From Candidatus Butyricimonas faecavium (GTDB lineage: Bacteria; Bacteroidota; Bacteroidia; Bacteroidales; Marinifilaceae), in contig CALUKD010000003.1 in NCBI GenBank assembly GCA_944321125.1, forward strand, positions 186,001-250,000: DNA of 64,000 nucleotides. Direction: 5' to 3'. Under the pieces are notes generated by a model. The model was not told the DNA's origin. It worked only from the letters and a program-made list of their open reading frames with translations, and made no database searches. Both the position numbers and the translations under genes were made by a program. How positions within the stretch are numbered: position 1 is the first letter of the stretch; each line of letters begins with the position of its first letter. Of this stretch, positions 8,326 to 17,985 are shown piece after piece.

Positions 8326-9318
8326 ATGGCAATATTAGCTTTCCAGAAACCGGACAAAGTAATCATGCTTGAATCAACAGACAAATTCGGTAAATTCGAA
8401 TTTCGTCCGTTGGAGCCAGGTTACGGCATCACTATTGGTAATCCACTACGCAGAATCTTGTTGTCTTCTTTGGAAGGCTTTGCGATTACCGGTATTAAAA
8501 TTCAAGGTGTAGATCATGAGTTTGCGACAATCCCTGGCGTTATCGAAGATGTTACCGAGATTATCTTGAACTTGAAACAGGTTCGGTTGAAAAGAAAAGT
8601 GGAGGACGTGGAGAATGAAAAGTTGACTGTTACCGTTTCTGGACAAGAGACGTTTACTGCCGGTGATATGAATCAATTCCTGAAAGGGTTTGAAGTTTTG
8701 AACCCGGAATTGGTAATCTGCAACATGGATACTTCCACGAGCCTAGACATAGAATTAACCATTCAGAAAGGACGCGGTTATGTTCCTGCTTCAGAGAATA
8801 TGCCTGCAGACGCAGAGATTGGTGTAATTCCTATTGATGCTATTTACACGCCGATTAAGAACGTGAAATACGAGATTGAGAATTACCGTGTAGAAGGAAA
8901 AACTGACTATGAACGTTTGGTTTTTGACATCGAGACTGATGGTTCTATCAATCCCACGGATGCGTTGAAAGAGGCTGCTAAGATATTGATTCATCATTTC
9001 ATGTTATTCTCTGACGAGAAAATTACTCTTGAAACAGAGGATAAATATGGAAACGAAGAGTTTGATGAAGAGGTATTGCATATGCGTCAGCTGTTAAAGA
9101 CAAAGCTCGTGGACATGGATCTTTCTGTGCGTGCGTTGAATTGTTTGAAGTCTGCTGAGGTTGAAACTTTAGGTGAGCTTGTCCAATTTAATAAGAATGA
9201 CTTGTTGAAGTTTAGAAACTTCGGTAAGAAATCTTTGACTGAGTTGGAAGCTCTTTTGGAGAACAATAACCTTGAATTCGGTATGGACGTTGCCAAGTAT
9301 AAATTAGACAAAGAATAA
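8326..9318 (+). CDS. rpoA: RNA polymerase subunit alpha
   Basis: The alpha subunit dimerises to scaffold RNA polymerase. The 330-residue product has the N-terminal dimerisation domain ([38 protein letters not shown]) and a C-terminal DNA-binding domain with two helix-hairpin-helix motifs ([20 protein letters not shown] and [19 protein letters not shown], residues about 262-310). The gene is complete, and rplQ follows after 5 bases. Confidence 0.98.
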   Translation: MAILAFQKPDKVIMLESTDKFGKFEFRPLEPGYGITIGNPLRRILLSSLEGFAITGIKIQGVDHEFATIPGVIEDVTEIILNLKQVRLKRKVEDVENEKLTVTVSGQETFTAGDMNQFLKGFEVLNPELVICNMDTSTSLDIELTIQKGRGYVPASENMPADAEIGVIPIDAIYTPIKNVKYEIENYRVEGKTDYERLVFDIETDGSINPTDALKEAAKILIHHFMLFSDEKITLETEDKYGNEEFDEEVLHMRQLLKTKLVDMDLSVRALNCLKSAEVETLGELVQFNKNDLLKFRNFGKKSLTELEALLENNNLEFGMDVAKYKLDKE

Positions 9319-9323
9319 GTAAA

Positions 9324-9827
9324 ATGAGACATAATAAGAAAATTAACCATTTAGGTAGAACTAGTTCTCACAGACATGCTCTACTTTCTAATATGGCTTG
9401 TTCTTTGATTCTTCACAAGAGAATCCAAACGACACTAGCTAAAGCTAAGGCCCTGAGGGTCTATGTTGAGCCGCTTTTGACGAAAGCCAAAAACGACACG
9501 ACTCACTCTAGAAGAACCGTCTTCTCTTACCTTCGTCGCAAAGAAGTTGTTGCTGAAATGTTCGGTGACATTGCACAAAAAATTGCTAACCGTCCAGGAG
9601 GATATACCCGTATTTTGAAATTGGGTAACCGTTTGGGCGATAATGCAGAGATGTGTATGATAGAGTTGGTGGATTATAACACGACTTATACTGAAGTGAA
9701 AAAAGAGGAGGTCAAGAAAACGACTCGTCGTAGAAGATCTTCTGCAAAGAAAGAGACAGCTCCTGCTGCAACTGAAGAAGTTCAAGTGGCAGAGACACCT
9801 GCAGAGGAGGCTCCGAAAGCTGAATAA
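9324..9827 (+). CDS. rplQ: 50S ribosomal protein L17 with C-terminal extension
   Basis: L17 lies near the exit tunnel. Residues 1-117 are the L17 domain ([50 protein letters not shown]). The 167-residue product carries about 45 extra residues: a basic stretch ([14 protein letters not shown]) and then a Glu/Ala/Pro-rich acidic tail. Such tails are common in Bacteroidota L17 and are probably disordered. It ends the ribosomal operon, with a strong terminator 21 bases later. Confidence 0.97.
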   Translation: MRHNKKINHLGRTSSHRHALLSNMACSLILHKRIQTTLAKAKALRVYVEPLLTKAKNDTTHSRRTVFSYLRRKEVVAEMFGDIAQKIANRPGGYTRILKLGNRLGDNAEMCMIELVDYNTTYTEVKKEEVKKTTRRRRSSAKKETAPAATEEVQVAETPAEEAPKAE

Positions 9828-9848
9828 AGTGTTATTATTTCAGATAAA

Positions 9849-9884
9849 AATAACCCCGAACTCATTATTCGGGGTTATTTTTTT
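9849..9884 (+). terminator. Terminator of the ribosomal operon
   Basis: AATAACCCCGAA (9849-9860) and TTCGGGGTTATT (9868-9879) form a perfect 12-bp stem with a 7-base loop, followed by TTTTT. It is a textbook intrinsic terminator just after rplQ. Confidence 0.92.
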
Positions 9885-10006
9885 GAATATTAGAGAAGAA
9901 CGAGAGGAATATGAATATTAAGAATAGGGTGGAAATTATTCTTGTTATTGGATTCGATGTTGAGTTATGACTATTGTGATAAAGAGCGGGATTTTGTCAA
10001 AAGCGA

Positions 10007-10062
10007 TAAAAAATTAGCCCAGCTCAGGGTTGACGGAATACTCTGCAAAATTGGGCTGGGCG
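10007..10062 (-). terminator. Terminator of the beta-barrel receptor gene
   Basis: GCCCAGC (10018-10024) and GCTGGGC (10056-10062) form a GC-rich stem with a 31-base loop. Read on the minus strand it is followed by TAATTTTTTA, so it suits the receptor gene that ends at 10086. Confidence 0.55.
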
Positions 10063-10085
10063 GAGATGGGGGAGGTAATTAAAAA

Positions 10086-12551
10086 TTAGAACTCTTCTTC
10101 CATAATATTCATGTCTTCAGAAGAACGTTGATGCTTTTGTTTGGAGGCTTTCATGTTTCCAAAGTTATAGCTTAGTGTGAATCGGAAGATTCCGCCTTTT
10201 CTCCAACTATCACTGTCTTGTTTGAATCCGTTGCCGGAAGTAATGCTGTGCCAACTACGAGAATTCAAAATATCTTGTACGCTTATGCTAAGGTTTATTT
10301 TTCGGTCGAAGAAAAACTTTCGGGCTCCTAAATCTAAGCGATAACTTGCTTCTCGGTGTCCTTGGGCAATAATCTGTTTAGAGTTATAGCTTCCGGTGGC
10401 TTGCAACGAGATTGCGTATGGTAGCATAGCGTTGGCAATGATTTTGCCTGTCCAAGAGAAATTATCGTCCCGTTCTCCTGTAACTGGAGAGTCTGCTCCT
10501 GCCGGGAGGTAAGAAAAACCTTCCAATTCGTTATAATAAAAATTTAGGGTTGTTGTGAAATCTAGGAATTTCAATAATTTATTTTTTGCCACAATTTCGG
10601 CTCCGGCAGAAGAAGATTGCGTGATGTTAGCCGATGTACTTTTCATTACATCCCCTTCCCGGTAGCGAATACGTTGAATCACGTCGTCTGTGTTTCGGTA
10701 ATAGGTGGAAACGGATAGTGTATGCTTGTCCCAAGTCTTGATATAATTCAACTCGAAAGAATTGGAATATTCTGGGGTGAGGTAGGGATTACCGAACGAG
10801 ATATTAAGTGAATCGGTCATGTTCATGAAAGGGTTCAATTGCCAACCTCTAGGACGAGAAATTCGTCGGGTATAGTTGACCTGTATTTCATGGTTTTGGG
10901 GTAGGCTATATGATAGAAACAAGCTAGGAAATAAACTGAAATAGTCATCTTTGTACGGGGTGGCTGTGGTCTCGGTTTCTCCATATCCTAGTGATTGGGT
11001 TTCCGTGTCCGTGTATTCTCCCCGTAAACCCAGTTGCAATCCCAAATTATTCATTTTCGTGGAGAACGTGGCGTATAAAGCTTGAATATTTCGGTTATAA
11101 GAGTATTTATTATACAATAACTCATCAAACATTGCTGTTGCTTTTGTTTCACCGGAATAGGTTTCTACAGGGCTTTTTTGTCTACTAAGCGTGCCTTTGT
11201 AACCTGTTTCCAGCTTACTTTCTTCCGAGAATTGATTTACGTAGTCCGCTTGAAATTCCCAGCTTTGGGAACGGTTGTCACTTTCCTGTTTTTGCCAGGA
11301 AGAGGTTTCTTTATTCTGTGAATAAAGAGAATGCTGTTTGTATATGCTGGTTCCGTCAGAAACCCATAAATCCCAAGACACACGAGCTGTTATATTACTT
11401 TTCTCGCTGAATTCGTGTTTGTAGTCGAGATTAATGTTGCCTCCTTTTGAGGAGTTGTCAGAATCGCTGATCCGTTCGCTGCTAGTAAACGATTCGGGAA
11501 CATCACTTTCATAACGGATGGTGTTGTTGGAATTTCGGTTCCCAAAATGTCCGAATCCTTCAATTCCAATATGGTCGGTCTGTGTGATGTGAAAAGTCAA
11601 ACCTGCCCGGGTAAAGAGAGAACCCCCATCCCGATCGTTCTGACCTTTCTGATTCAGGTAAGAGACAGGATTGCCTTGATCATCTAGGTTGATGCGATCT
11701 GTATAATCTTTGCCTTCTGATTTTCTTTGGCGGTACCCGATATTAAGATAAGATTCAATCTTACCACTGCTATAATTGATGCTGCCACTGGCATTATACC
11801 CGCCTAAAATGTCTGTCCCAATTTGAAAACTCCCATAATGTCCGGCTTTTCGGTTTTTTTTCAAGATAATATTGATAATTCCGGAAGTCCCTTCTGGACT
11901 GAATTTGGCTGATGGGTTTGTAATCAATTCTATACGCTCGATACTTTCAGCAGGGATTTGCTCTAGAATTTGGGCTTGGTTGTCTGCAGATAGGCCTGAT
12001 GCCTTGCCGTTGATCCATACCGTTACGCTTGAGTTGCCCCGTAAAGAGATCTCTCCTTCGTTGTCTACCTCTACCGAGGGAATATTTTCAAGTAGTTCGC
12101 TGGCTGATCCTCCGGCCTGAGAAATATTGGATTCCACATCAAAGACTTTTTTGTCGATTTCGAATCTCATTTGTGCTCGTTGTCCTACAACTTTTATCTC
12201 GTCAATTACTTGGCTGTCTTCTTCCAAAAAGATATTTTTCACGTTCACGTTTCTTGCTGTTGACGAGATTGTAAATTCTTGTTCCACGGATTTGTAACCG
12301 ATAAACGAGGCAGAGAGTGTGTAAGTTCCGTTCTTTATCCTGTTGATACGGAAAAATCCAGTTGAATCGCTGACTGTTCCCGTTAATGGGGTTTTAGTTC
12401 CTATGGCTCGGATACTCACGTTGACAAACTCTAAGGGTTTCTTTGTTTTAGCATCTATAATTCGTCCTTTGACACTTCCCATTTGGGCAAAGGTCGGTAG
12501 GGCAAATAACATGAAAATGATAGCTAAAATAGCTTCTTTTACTTTACTCAT
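10086..12551 (-). CDS. TonB-dependent-type outer-membrane beta-barrel receptor
   Basis: The start at 12551 gives a clean signal peptide (MSKVKEAILAIIFMLFALPT then FAQ); a longer frame to 12608 is less likely. The 821-residue product has a carboxypeptidase-regulatory-like domain near the N-terminus (GSVKGRIIDAKTKKPLEFVN), a plug domain (LLENIPSVEVDNEGEISLRG; GTSGIINIILKKNRK) and a long beta-barrel ending in FRFTLSYNFG. It resembles the Bacteroidota outer-membrane beta-barrel family (OMP_b-brl_3) rather than SusC, and has no SusD partner. Its ligand cannot be told. It is a single gene with its own terminator, divergent from enolase. Confidence 0.88.
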   Translation of the reverse strand: MSKVKEAILAIIFMLFALPTFAQMGSVKGRIIDAKTKKPLEFVNVSIRAIGTKTPLTGTVSDSTGFFRINRIKNGTYTLSASFIGYKSVEQEFTISSTARNVNVKNIFLEEDSQVIDEIKVVGQRAQMRFEIDKKVFDVESNISQAGGSASELLENIPSVEVDNEGEISLRGNSSVTVWINGKASGLSADNQAQILEQIPAESIERIELITNPSAKFSPEGTSGIINIILKKNRKAGHYGSFQIGTDILGGYNASGSINYSSGKIESYLNIGYRQRKSEGKDYTDRINLDDQGNPVSYLNQKGQNDRDGGSLFTRAGLTFHITQTDHIGIEGFGHFGNRNSNNTIRYESDVPESFTSSERISDSDNSSKGGNINLDYKHEFSEKSNITARVSWDLWVSDGTSIYKQHSLYSQNKETSSWQKQESDNRSQSWEFQADYVNQFSEESKLETGYKGTLSRQKSPVETYSGETKATAMFDELLYNKYSYNRNIQALYATFSTKMNNLGLQLGLRGEYTDTETQSLGYGETETTATPYKDDYFSLFPSLFLSYSLPQNHEIQVNYTRRISRPRGWQLNPFMNMTDSLNISFGNPYLTPEYSNSFELNYIKTWDKHTLSVSTYYRNTDDVIQRIRYREGDVMKSTSANITQSSSAGAEIVAKNKLLKFLDFTTTLNFYYNELEGFSYLPAGADSPVTGERDDNFSWTGKIIANAMLPYAISLQATGSYNSKQIIAQGHREASYRLDLGARKFFFDRKINLSISVQDILNSRSWHSITSGNGFKQDSDSWRKGGIFRFTLSYNFGNMKASKQKHQRSSEDMNIMEEEF

Positions 12552-12739
12552 ATACACTTTATACACAATTGAACATTCCGTCGAAGAATGGATTGTTTTT
12601 GATTTCAAGCCTAAATCTTCGCACTACTAAGACAAATTTTACCATAGAAAGTTTATTGCGAGATTAAATTTATAACAAGGAACTTTACAAACTTTATAAA
12701 CCAAATTATGTGACTTTTCAATTGTTTTACGTATCTTAG

Positions 12740-14062
<1,323 letters not shown>

Positions 14063-14084
14063 TTGAATTTATTCATAAAATGTA

Positions 14085-14125
14085 AAGACTCTTATGGCAA
14101 TAGCTGTAGGAGTCTTTTCTTTTTA
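14085..14125 (+). terminator. Terminator after eno
   Basis: AAGACTC (14085-14091) pairs with GAGTCTT (14110-14116), followed by TTCTTTTT. The stem can extend imperfectly inward. Confidence 0.7.
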
Positions 14126-14153
14126 AGGTAGAATAATATGCTTGATTTTATAG

Positions 14154-14161
14154 TATATTTG
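14154..14161 (+). promoter_or_regulatory. -7 element of aqpZ
   Basis: TATATTTG is an exact TAnnTTTG match, 26 bases before the ATG at 14188. No clear TTTG is seen at the expected -33 distance. Confidence 0.5.
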
Positions 14162-14187
14162 TATTACGAAATCTTAAAAACAAATTT

Positions 14188-14841
14188 ATGAAAAAGTATG
14201 TAGCTGAAATGATTGGTACTATGGTACTTGTGCTTATGGGATGTGGTAGTGCTGTTATTGCCGGAAGTGAAGTTGGTTTTTTGGGAATTGCTTTTGCTTT
14301 CGGTTTGTCTGTAGTTGCGATGGCGTATGCTATTGGAAGTATTTCTGGGTGTCATATTAATCCAGCCATCACCTTAGGAGTTTTTTTGACGGGGCGAATG
14401 AATGGAAAGGATGCTGGAATGTATATGTTATTTCAGTTGATCGGTGCTTTGGTCGGTTCGGCAATTCTTCATGCAATTTCTTCCGGGATGGGATTGGAAG
14501 GAACGGGAGCGAATATGTATGGAGAAGGAAATATGGTTCCGGCTTTTGTGGCTGAGTTGGTGTTTACTTTTATCTTTATTCTTGTTGTTCTAGGAGCCAC
14601 AAGTGCTAACGCTCCTGCTGGATTTGCCGGATTGGTGATCGGTTTATCTTTGGTTTTGATCCATATTGTATGTATTCCTATAACAGGGACTTCAGTTAAT
14701 CCGGCCAGAAGCATTGCTCCTGCTATTTTTGAAGGAGGTAATGCTCTAAGTCAATTATGGTTGTTCATTATTGCCCCGTTCTTAGGAGCGATTCTTGCTG
14801 CTGGAGTTTGGAAATATTTCGAGTGTCAGAAATGTAAATAA
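14188..14841 (+). CDS. aqpZ: Aquaporin Z-type water channel (MIP family)
   Basis: This inner-membrane channel carries water. The 217-residue product has six transmembrane segments and the two NPA half-helices, HINPAITLG near residue 57 and SVNPARSIAPA near residue 172. The selectivity filter positions fit AqpZ rather than a glycerol facilitator: a His in VLIHIVCIPIT and the Arg after the second NPA. The gene stands alone between a promoter-like box and a terminator, tail to tail with rsmI. Confidence 0.93.
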   Translation: MKKYVAEMIGTMVLVLMGCGSAVIAGSEVGFLGIAFAFGLSVVAMAYAIGSISGCHINPAITLGVFLTGRMNGKDAGMYMLFQLIGALVGSAILHAISSGMGLEGTGANMYGEGNMVPAFVAELVFTFIFILVVLGATSANAPAGFAGLVIGLSLVLIHIVCIPITGTSVNPARSIAPAIFEGGNALSQLWLFIIAPFLGAILAAGVWKYFECQKCK

Positions 14842-14853
14842 GTGGGTATGAAG

Positions 14854-14881
14854 ATGGGGACTTGGTCGAGTCCTCATTTTT
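14854..14881 (+). terminator. Terminator of aqpZ, overlapping the end of rsmI
   Basis: ATGGGGACT (14854-14862) and AGTCCTCAT (14869-14877) form a 9-bp stem with one G-U pair and a 6-base loop, followed by a T-run. The T-run overlaps the rsmI stop codon on the other strand. Confidence 0.75.
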
Positions 14882-15572
14882 ATTCTGATTCTTCTTCTTT
14901 TTTAGACTTACCTTCCACGATTATGACGATCTCTCCTTTTACCCCGTTTTCGGTATAATAATCAATTAATTCTTTTAATGTACCCCGCTGGAAGTCTTCG
15001 AAAAATTTACTGATTTCGCGAGCTACACAGGCATGGCGATTTTCGCCGAAGAGTTCTGCCATTTGTTCGAGAGCTTTTACCAGACGGAACGGTGATTCGT
15101 AAAATATCATCGTGCGTTCCTCTTCAGCGAGAGTTATGATCTTCTTTTGACGACCTTTTTTTTGTGGTAAAAATCCTTCAAAACAAAAACGATCACAAGG
15201 TAGACCAGAGTTAACGAGAGCCGGAACAAATGCTGTGGCTCCAGGTAAACATTCAGTCTCTATTCCTTGTTCGATGCAGGTACGTACGAGTAGAAATCCT
15301 GGGTCGGAGATTCCTGGTGTCCCGGCATCACTGATTAAGGCTATGTCTTCCCCCCGGGCAATGCGTTCTGCAATACGACTCACTTGTTGGTGTTCGTTGA
15401 ATTTATGGTGCGAGAGCAAGGGAGTGCTGATCTCGTAATGTTTTAGTAGTTTCGCAGAGGTACGGGTGTCTTCAGCAAGTACAAGAGATACTTCTTTTAG
15501 TATGCGAAGTGCTCTCAGCGTAATGTCTTCAAGATTACCGACTGGGGTTGGGATCAGATATAATTTAGCCAT
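14880..15572 (-). CDS. rsmI: 16S rRNA 2'-O-ribose C1402 methyltransferase RsmI
   Basis: RsmI methylates the 2'-O of C1402 in the decoding site. The ATG at 15572 gives MAKLYLIPTPVGNLEDITLR, the family N-terminus; an earlier TTG at 15584 is not needed. The 230-residue product is a tetrapyrrole-methylase fold with LAEDTRTSAKLLKHY, the SAM-binding ALISDAGTPGISDPG and the CLPGATAFVPALVNSG stretch. It ends in a Lys/Glu-rich tail. It is a single gene with its own -7 box upstream. Confidence 0.95.
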   Translation of the reverse strand: MAKLYLIPTPVGNLEDITLRALRILKEVSLVLAEDTRTSAKLLKHYEISTPLLSHHKFNEHQQVSRIAERIARGEDIALISDAGTPGISDPGFLLVRTCIEQGIETECLPGATAFVPALVNSGLPCDRFCFEGFLPQKKGRQKKIITLAEEERTMIFYESPFRLVKALEQMAELFGENRHACVAREISKFFEDFQRGTLKELIDYYTENGVKGEIVIIVEGKSKKEEESE

Positions 15573-15621
15573 ATTAGTTACCAATTGAAAGTGAATTTCG
15601 ATCTTTAATGGTTTACGGAGA

Positions 15622-15629
15622 CAAAGGTA
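15622..15629 (-). promoter_or_regulatory. -7 element of rsmI
   Basis: Read on the minus strand this is TACCTTTG, an exact TAnnTTTG match, 49 bases before the start codon at 15572. The -33 box is not obvious. Confidence 0.45.
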
Positions 15630-15771
15630 GGGAATAAAGTATTTATATGTGTGAGGATGAGAAATTTTATTTTATGAATGTAGAATAATTGCGCATAATG
15701 TTAATTTTCAGTGGTTTATTCGTGTTTTTGACGTTAAATGTTCTGTAAAGAGAAAAAAAAATCACGTTTTC

Positions 15772-15802
15772 TTTGGTGGGAAGGAAATTTGCCGTATATT
15801 TG
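15772..15802 (+). promoter_or_regulatory. Promoter of the tRNA-Glu/rpsT cluster
   Basis: TTTG (15772-15775), exactly 19 bases, then TATATTTG (15795-15802): one of the two best Bacteroidetes consensus promoters seen in the window. The first tRNA starts 20 bases later. Confidence 0.8.
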
Positions 15803-15822
15803 CAACCGCTAAAGCAAAAGAT

Positions 15823-15894
15823 GGTCCGTTCGTCTAGGGGCTAGGACGCAAGATTCTCATTCTTGTAACACGGGTTCGATTCCCGTACGGACTA
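15823..15894 (+). tRNA. tRNA-Glu (anticodon CTC)
   Basis: A 72-base cloverleaf: acceptor GGTCCGT/ACGGACT with a G-U first pair, anticodon stem CAAGA/TCTTG around loop TTCTCAT (anticodon CTC, reads GAG), T-stem ACGGG/CCCGT with loop TTCGATT. The CCA is not encoded (genomic ACC follows). It is the first of three tandem copies. Confidence 0.95.
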
Positions 15895-15916
15895 CCGAGA
15901 TTTTAGTGGGTTTTAT

Positions 15917-15988
15917 GGTCCGTTCGTCTAGGGGTTAGGACGCAAGATTTTCATTCTTGTAACACGAGTTCGATTCTCGTACGGACTA
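15917..15988 (+). tRNA. tRNA-Glu (anticodon TTC), copy 1
   Basis: Same fold as the preceding tRNA, with loop TTTTCAT (anticodon TTC, reads GAA/GAG). The T-stem is ACGAG/CTCGT, a compensated A-T in place of the G-C pair in the CTC copy. Identical to the next gene. Confidence 0.95.
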
Positions 15989-16010
15989 CCGAGATTTTAG
16001 TGGGTTTTAT

Positions 16011-16082
16011 GGTCCGTTCGTCTAGGGGTTAGGACGCAAGATTTTCATTCTTGTAACACGAGTTCGATTCTCGTACGGACTA
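16011..16082 (+). tRNA. tRNA-Glu (anticodon TTC), copy 2
   Basis: Base-for-base identical to the tRNA at 15917-15988, including loop TTTTCAT and T-stem ACGAG/CTCGT. It ends 28 bases before rpsT, with no terminator between, so the cluster and rpsT may share a transcript. Confidence 0.95.
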
Positions 16083-16110
16083 CAAAGTTGAATTAAATTA
16101 ATTTGTAGAG

Positions 16111-16362
16111 ATGGCAAATCATCAATCATCAGAAAAAAGAATAAGGCAGACTGAAAAAAGAAGATTACATAATCGTTATTACGCAAAGACTGCTAGAAAT
16201 GCCGTTAGAAAGCTACGTGCAATGACCGAAAAGGAGACTGCAGCAGAATTGTTACCGAAAGTTTCGGCTATGTTGGATAAATTAGCAAAAAAACATATTA
16301 TCCACAAGAACAAAGCAGCTAACTTGAAGTCAAGTTTGGCTTTACATGTAAATAAATTGTAA
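16111..16362 (+). CDS. rpsT: 30S ribosomal protein S20
   Basis: S20 binds the body of 16S rRNA early in assembly. The 83-residue product begins [20 protein letters not shown] and is a basic helical bundle with [19 protein letters not shown] at the C-terminus, the family signature. It lies 28 bases after the last tRNA-Glu with no promoter-like box between, and is followed by a strong terminator. Confidence 0.96.
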   Translation: MANHQSSEKRIRQTEKRRLHNRYYAKTARNAVRKLRAMTEKETAAELLPKVSAMLDKLAKKHIIHKNKAANLKSSLALHVNKL

Positions 16363-16383
16363 TTTTATTATTTTAAGATATTG

Positions 16384-16420
16384 AGGTAACAAACATTTTG
16401 TTTGTTACCTTTATTTCTTT
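16384..16420 (+). terminator. Terminator after rpsT
   Basis: AGGTAACAAAC (16384-16394) and GTTTGTTACCT (16400-16410) form a perfect 11-bp stem with a 5-base loop, then a T-rich tail. Confidence 0.88.
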
Positions 16421-16430
16421 ATGGTGATTG

Positions 16431-16461
16431 ATCTTGAGAAATCCTTCTCGAGATTTTTTTT
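16431..16461 (+). terminator. Second hairpin terminator before radC
   Basis: ATCTTGAGAA (16431-16440) pairs with TTCTCGAGAT (16445-16454) with one G-U, loop ATCC, followed by seven T. It lies 44 bases before radC, so it may back up the rpsT terminator or attenuate radC. Confidence 0.7.
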
Positions 16462-16504
16462 GTTGTAAAAAAATGCCTATATTGCCAGCAATAAAGAAAA
16501 AATT

Positions 16505-17200
16505 ATGGCTGGAAATTATATCCCGATTTCCTCGTGGGCGGAAGATGATAAGCCTCGGGAAAAGATGTTGTTGAAAGGTGTTGCAGCACTTTCGACAAAT
16601 GAGCTACTTGCAATTTTAATTCGTTCGGGGAGTGGAGGAGAATCTGCCTTGGATTTATCTCGCAGGATATTAACGGATGCTAGTAATGATCTGAATTCGT
16701 TGGCTCGTCTTTCTGTTTTGGATTTTATGAATCGTTACAAAGGAGTTGGGATGGCGAAGGCCACCTCAATTATTGCGGCGATGGAATTAGGACGTCGCCG
16801 GGCGTTATCTACGGTAAGGGAAGAACCATCCTTAACTACTAGTCGTGATTTGTATGATTATCTCCAGCCATTAATTGGAGATTTGGACCATGAAGAATTT
16901 TGGGTTGTGACTCTGTCTAGTGCTTGTCGGATTAAGTCGTGTGATCGTTTGTTTTCAGGGGGAATTGAAAGTACGATTATTGATATTCGTATGATATTTC
17001 GGAAGGTATTGGAATCAAAGGCTTGTTCTATCGTGATAGCTCACAACCATCCTAGCGGTAATAACCGTCCGAGTTCTTATGATATTACTTTGACGAAGAA
17101 GGTGCAAGAGGCTGGGCGGGTGTTGGATATCACACTGCTGGATCATATTGTTGTTTGTCCTGATCGATATTATAGTTTTGCGGATAATGGAATGCTTTAA
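16505..17200 (+). CDS. radC: RadC family protein (MPN+/JAMM domain)
   Basis: The 231-residue product has an N-terminal helix-hairpin-helix-like region (FMNRYKGVGMAKATSIIAAM) and a C-terminal MPN+ domain with the JAMM metal motif in IAHNHPSGNNRPSSYDIT (His-x-His, then Ser and Asp). The family was once assigned to DNA repair; its true substrate is unknown. It is full length with ATG at 16505. It lies between two hairpins upstream and the grpE promoter downstream, so it is probably transcribed alone. Confidence 0.93.
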   Translation: MAGNYIPISSWAEDDKPREKMLLKGVAALSTNELLAILIRSGSGGESALDLSRRILTDASNDLNSLARLSVLDFMNRYKGVGMAKATSIIAAMELGRRRALSTVREEPSLTTSRDLYDYLQPLIGDLDHEEFWVVTLSSACRIKSCDRLFSGGIESTIIDIRMIFRKVLESKACSIVIAHNHPSGNNRPSSYDITLTKKVQEAGRVLDITLLDHIVVCPDRYYSFADNGML

Positions 17201-17245
17201 TCCCATTAAGTGCTAAAAAGTTGAATTGAAAGAATATCTTTTTTG

Positions 17246-17253
17246 TATCTTTG
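17246..17253 (+). promoter_or_regulatory. -7 element of grpE-dnaJ
   Basis: TATCTTTG is an exact TAnnTTTG match. TTG triplets lie 17 and 22 bases upstream (17226-17228 and 17221-17223), neither at the ideal distance. The leader to grpE would be about 95-120 bases. Confidence 0.5.
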
Positions 17254-17374
17254 TGGCAGTTGTTTGTGTCACATTGGCACTTGTTATGCTTGTCAATGTG
17301 GCATATTGATGATTGGCAGGGATTTTGCTTGGAAAGAGTAACTTAGAATGTTTATTCATAAAAATATATACGAT

Positions 17375-17968
17375 ATGGCAGAAGAGAAGAGATCGGCTCA
17401 AGAAAATGAGTTTGAAGAGTCACAGACAAACGAGATGAAGAAAGAAGAAGTGAATTCTGAAAAACATCACGAGGAGGCTCACAAAAAGAAGGAAGATAAG
17501 TCTTGTAGAAAAGAAGATAAACAACTTGAAGAATTGGGACAGAAGCTGATCGAGATGAATGATAAATATTTACGTCTGTCTGCAGAGTTCGATAATTATC
17601 GGAAACGTACCTTGAAAGAAAAAATGGAGTTAACTAAAAGTGCGGGGGAACAATTGTTAAGTAATATTTTGCCCGTGGTGGACAATTTCGAGCGAGCTTT
17701 AAAGAGTATGAGTATGACGAAAGATGTGGCGGCTCTGAAAGAAGGGGTAGATTTGATCTATGCTAATTTCAAGTCTTTTTTGACACAGAATGGCGTGAAA
17801 GAAATAGAAACTGAAAATGCTGATTTTAATACAGATATTCACGAGGCGGTAACGACTATCCCAGCCCCTACTCCGGAATTGAAGGGGAAAGTATTGGATT
17901 GTATTGAGAAGGGGTATTATTTGAATGATAAGGTCATGCGTTTTGCGAAGGTGGTTGTTGGTGAATAA
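17375..17968 (+). CDS. grpE: Nucleotide exchange factor GrpE
   Basis: GrpE releases ADP from DnaK. The start at 17375 gives [16 protein letters not shown]; an in-frame ATG at 17348 would add nine residues. The product of 197 residues has a charged, probably disordered N-terminus, a long coiled coil ([20 protein letters not shown]) leading into [13 protein letters not shown], and the C-terminal beta domain with [20 protein letters not shown]. dnaJ follows 17 bases later; dnaK is not in view. Confidence 0.95.
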   Translation: MAEEKRSAQENEFEESQTNEMKKEEVNSEKHHEEAHKKKEDKSCRKEDKQLEELGQKLIEMNDKYLRLSAEFDNYRKRTLKEKMELTKSAGEQLLSNILPVVDNFERALKSMSMTKDVAALKEGVDLIYANFKSFLTQNGVKEIETENADFNTDIHEAVTTIPAPTPELKGKVLDCIEKGYYLNDKVMRFAKVVVGE

Positions 17969-17985
17969 AATATAGTTGCGTGGTA

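Larger units (their letters stand above)
15823..16082 (+). repeat. Tandem 94-bp tRNA-Glu repeat unit
   Basis: The three tRNA starts are spaced exactly 94 bases apart. The 22-base spacer after copies one and two is identical (ending GTGGGTTTTAT), showing that the unit was duplicated as tRNA plus spacer. Copies two and three are identical over the tRNA; copy one differs at four bases. Confidence 0.9.

Noticed and set aside
9885-10006. A small gene or RNA between the rplQ terminator and the receptor terminator
   Set aside because: No start codon with a meaningful frame, no promoter match and no stable fold were seen.
12732-12739. TATCTTAG as a promoter of eno
   Set aside because: It deviates from TAnnTTTG at a key base and has no -33 partner, so the evidence is too weak to list.
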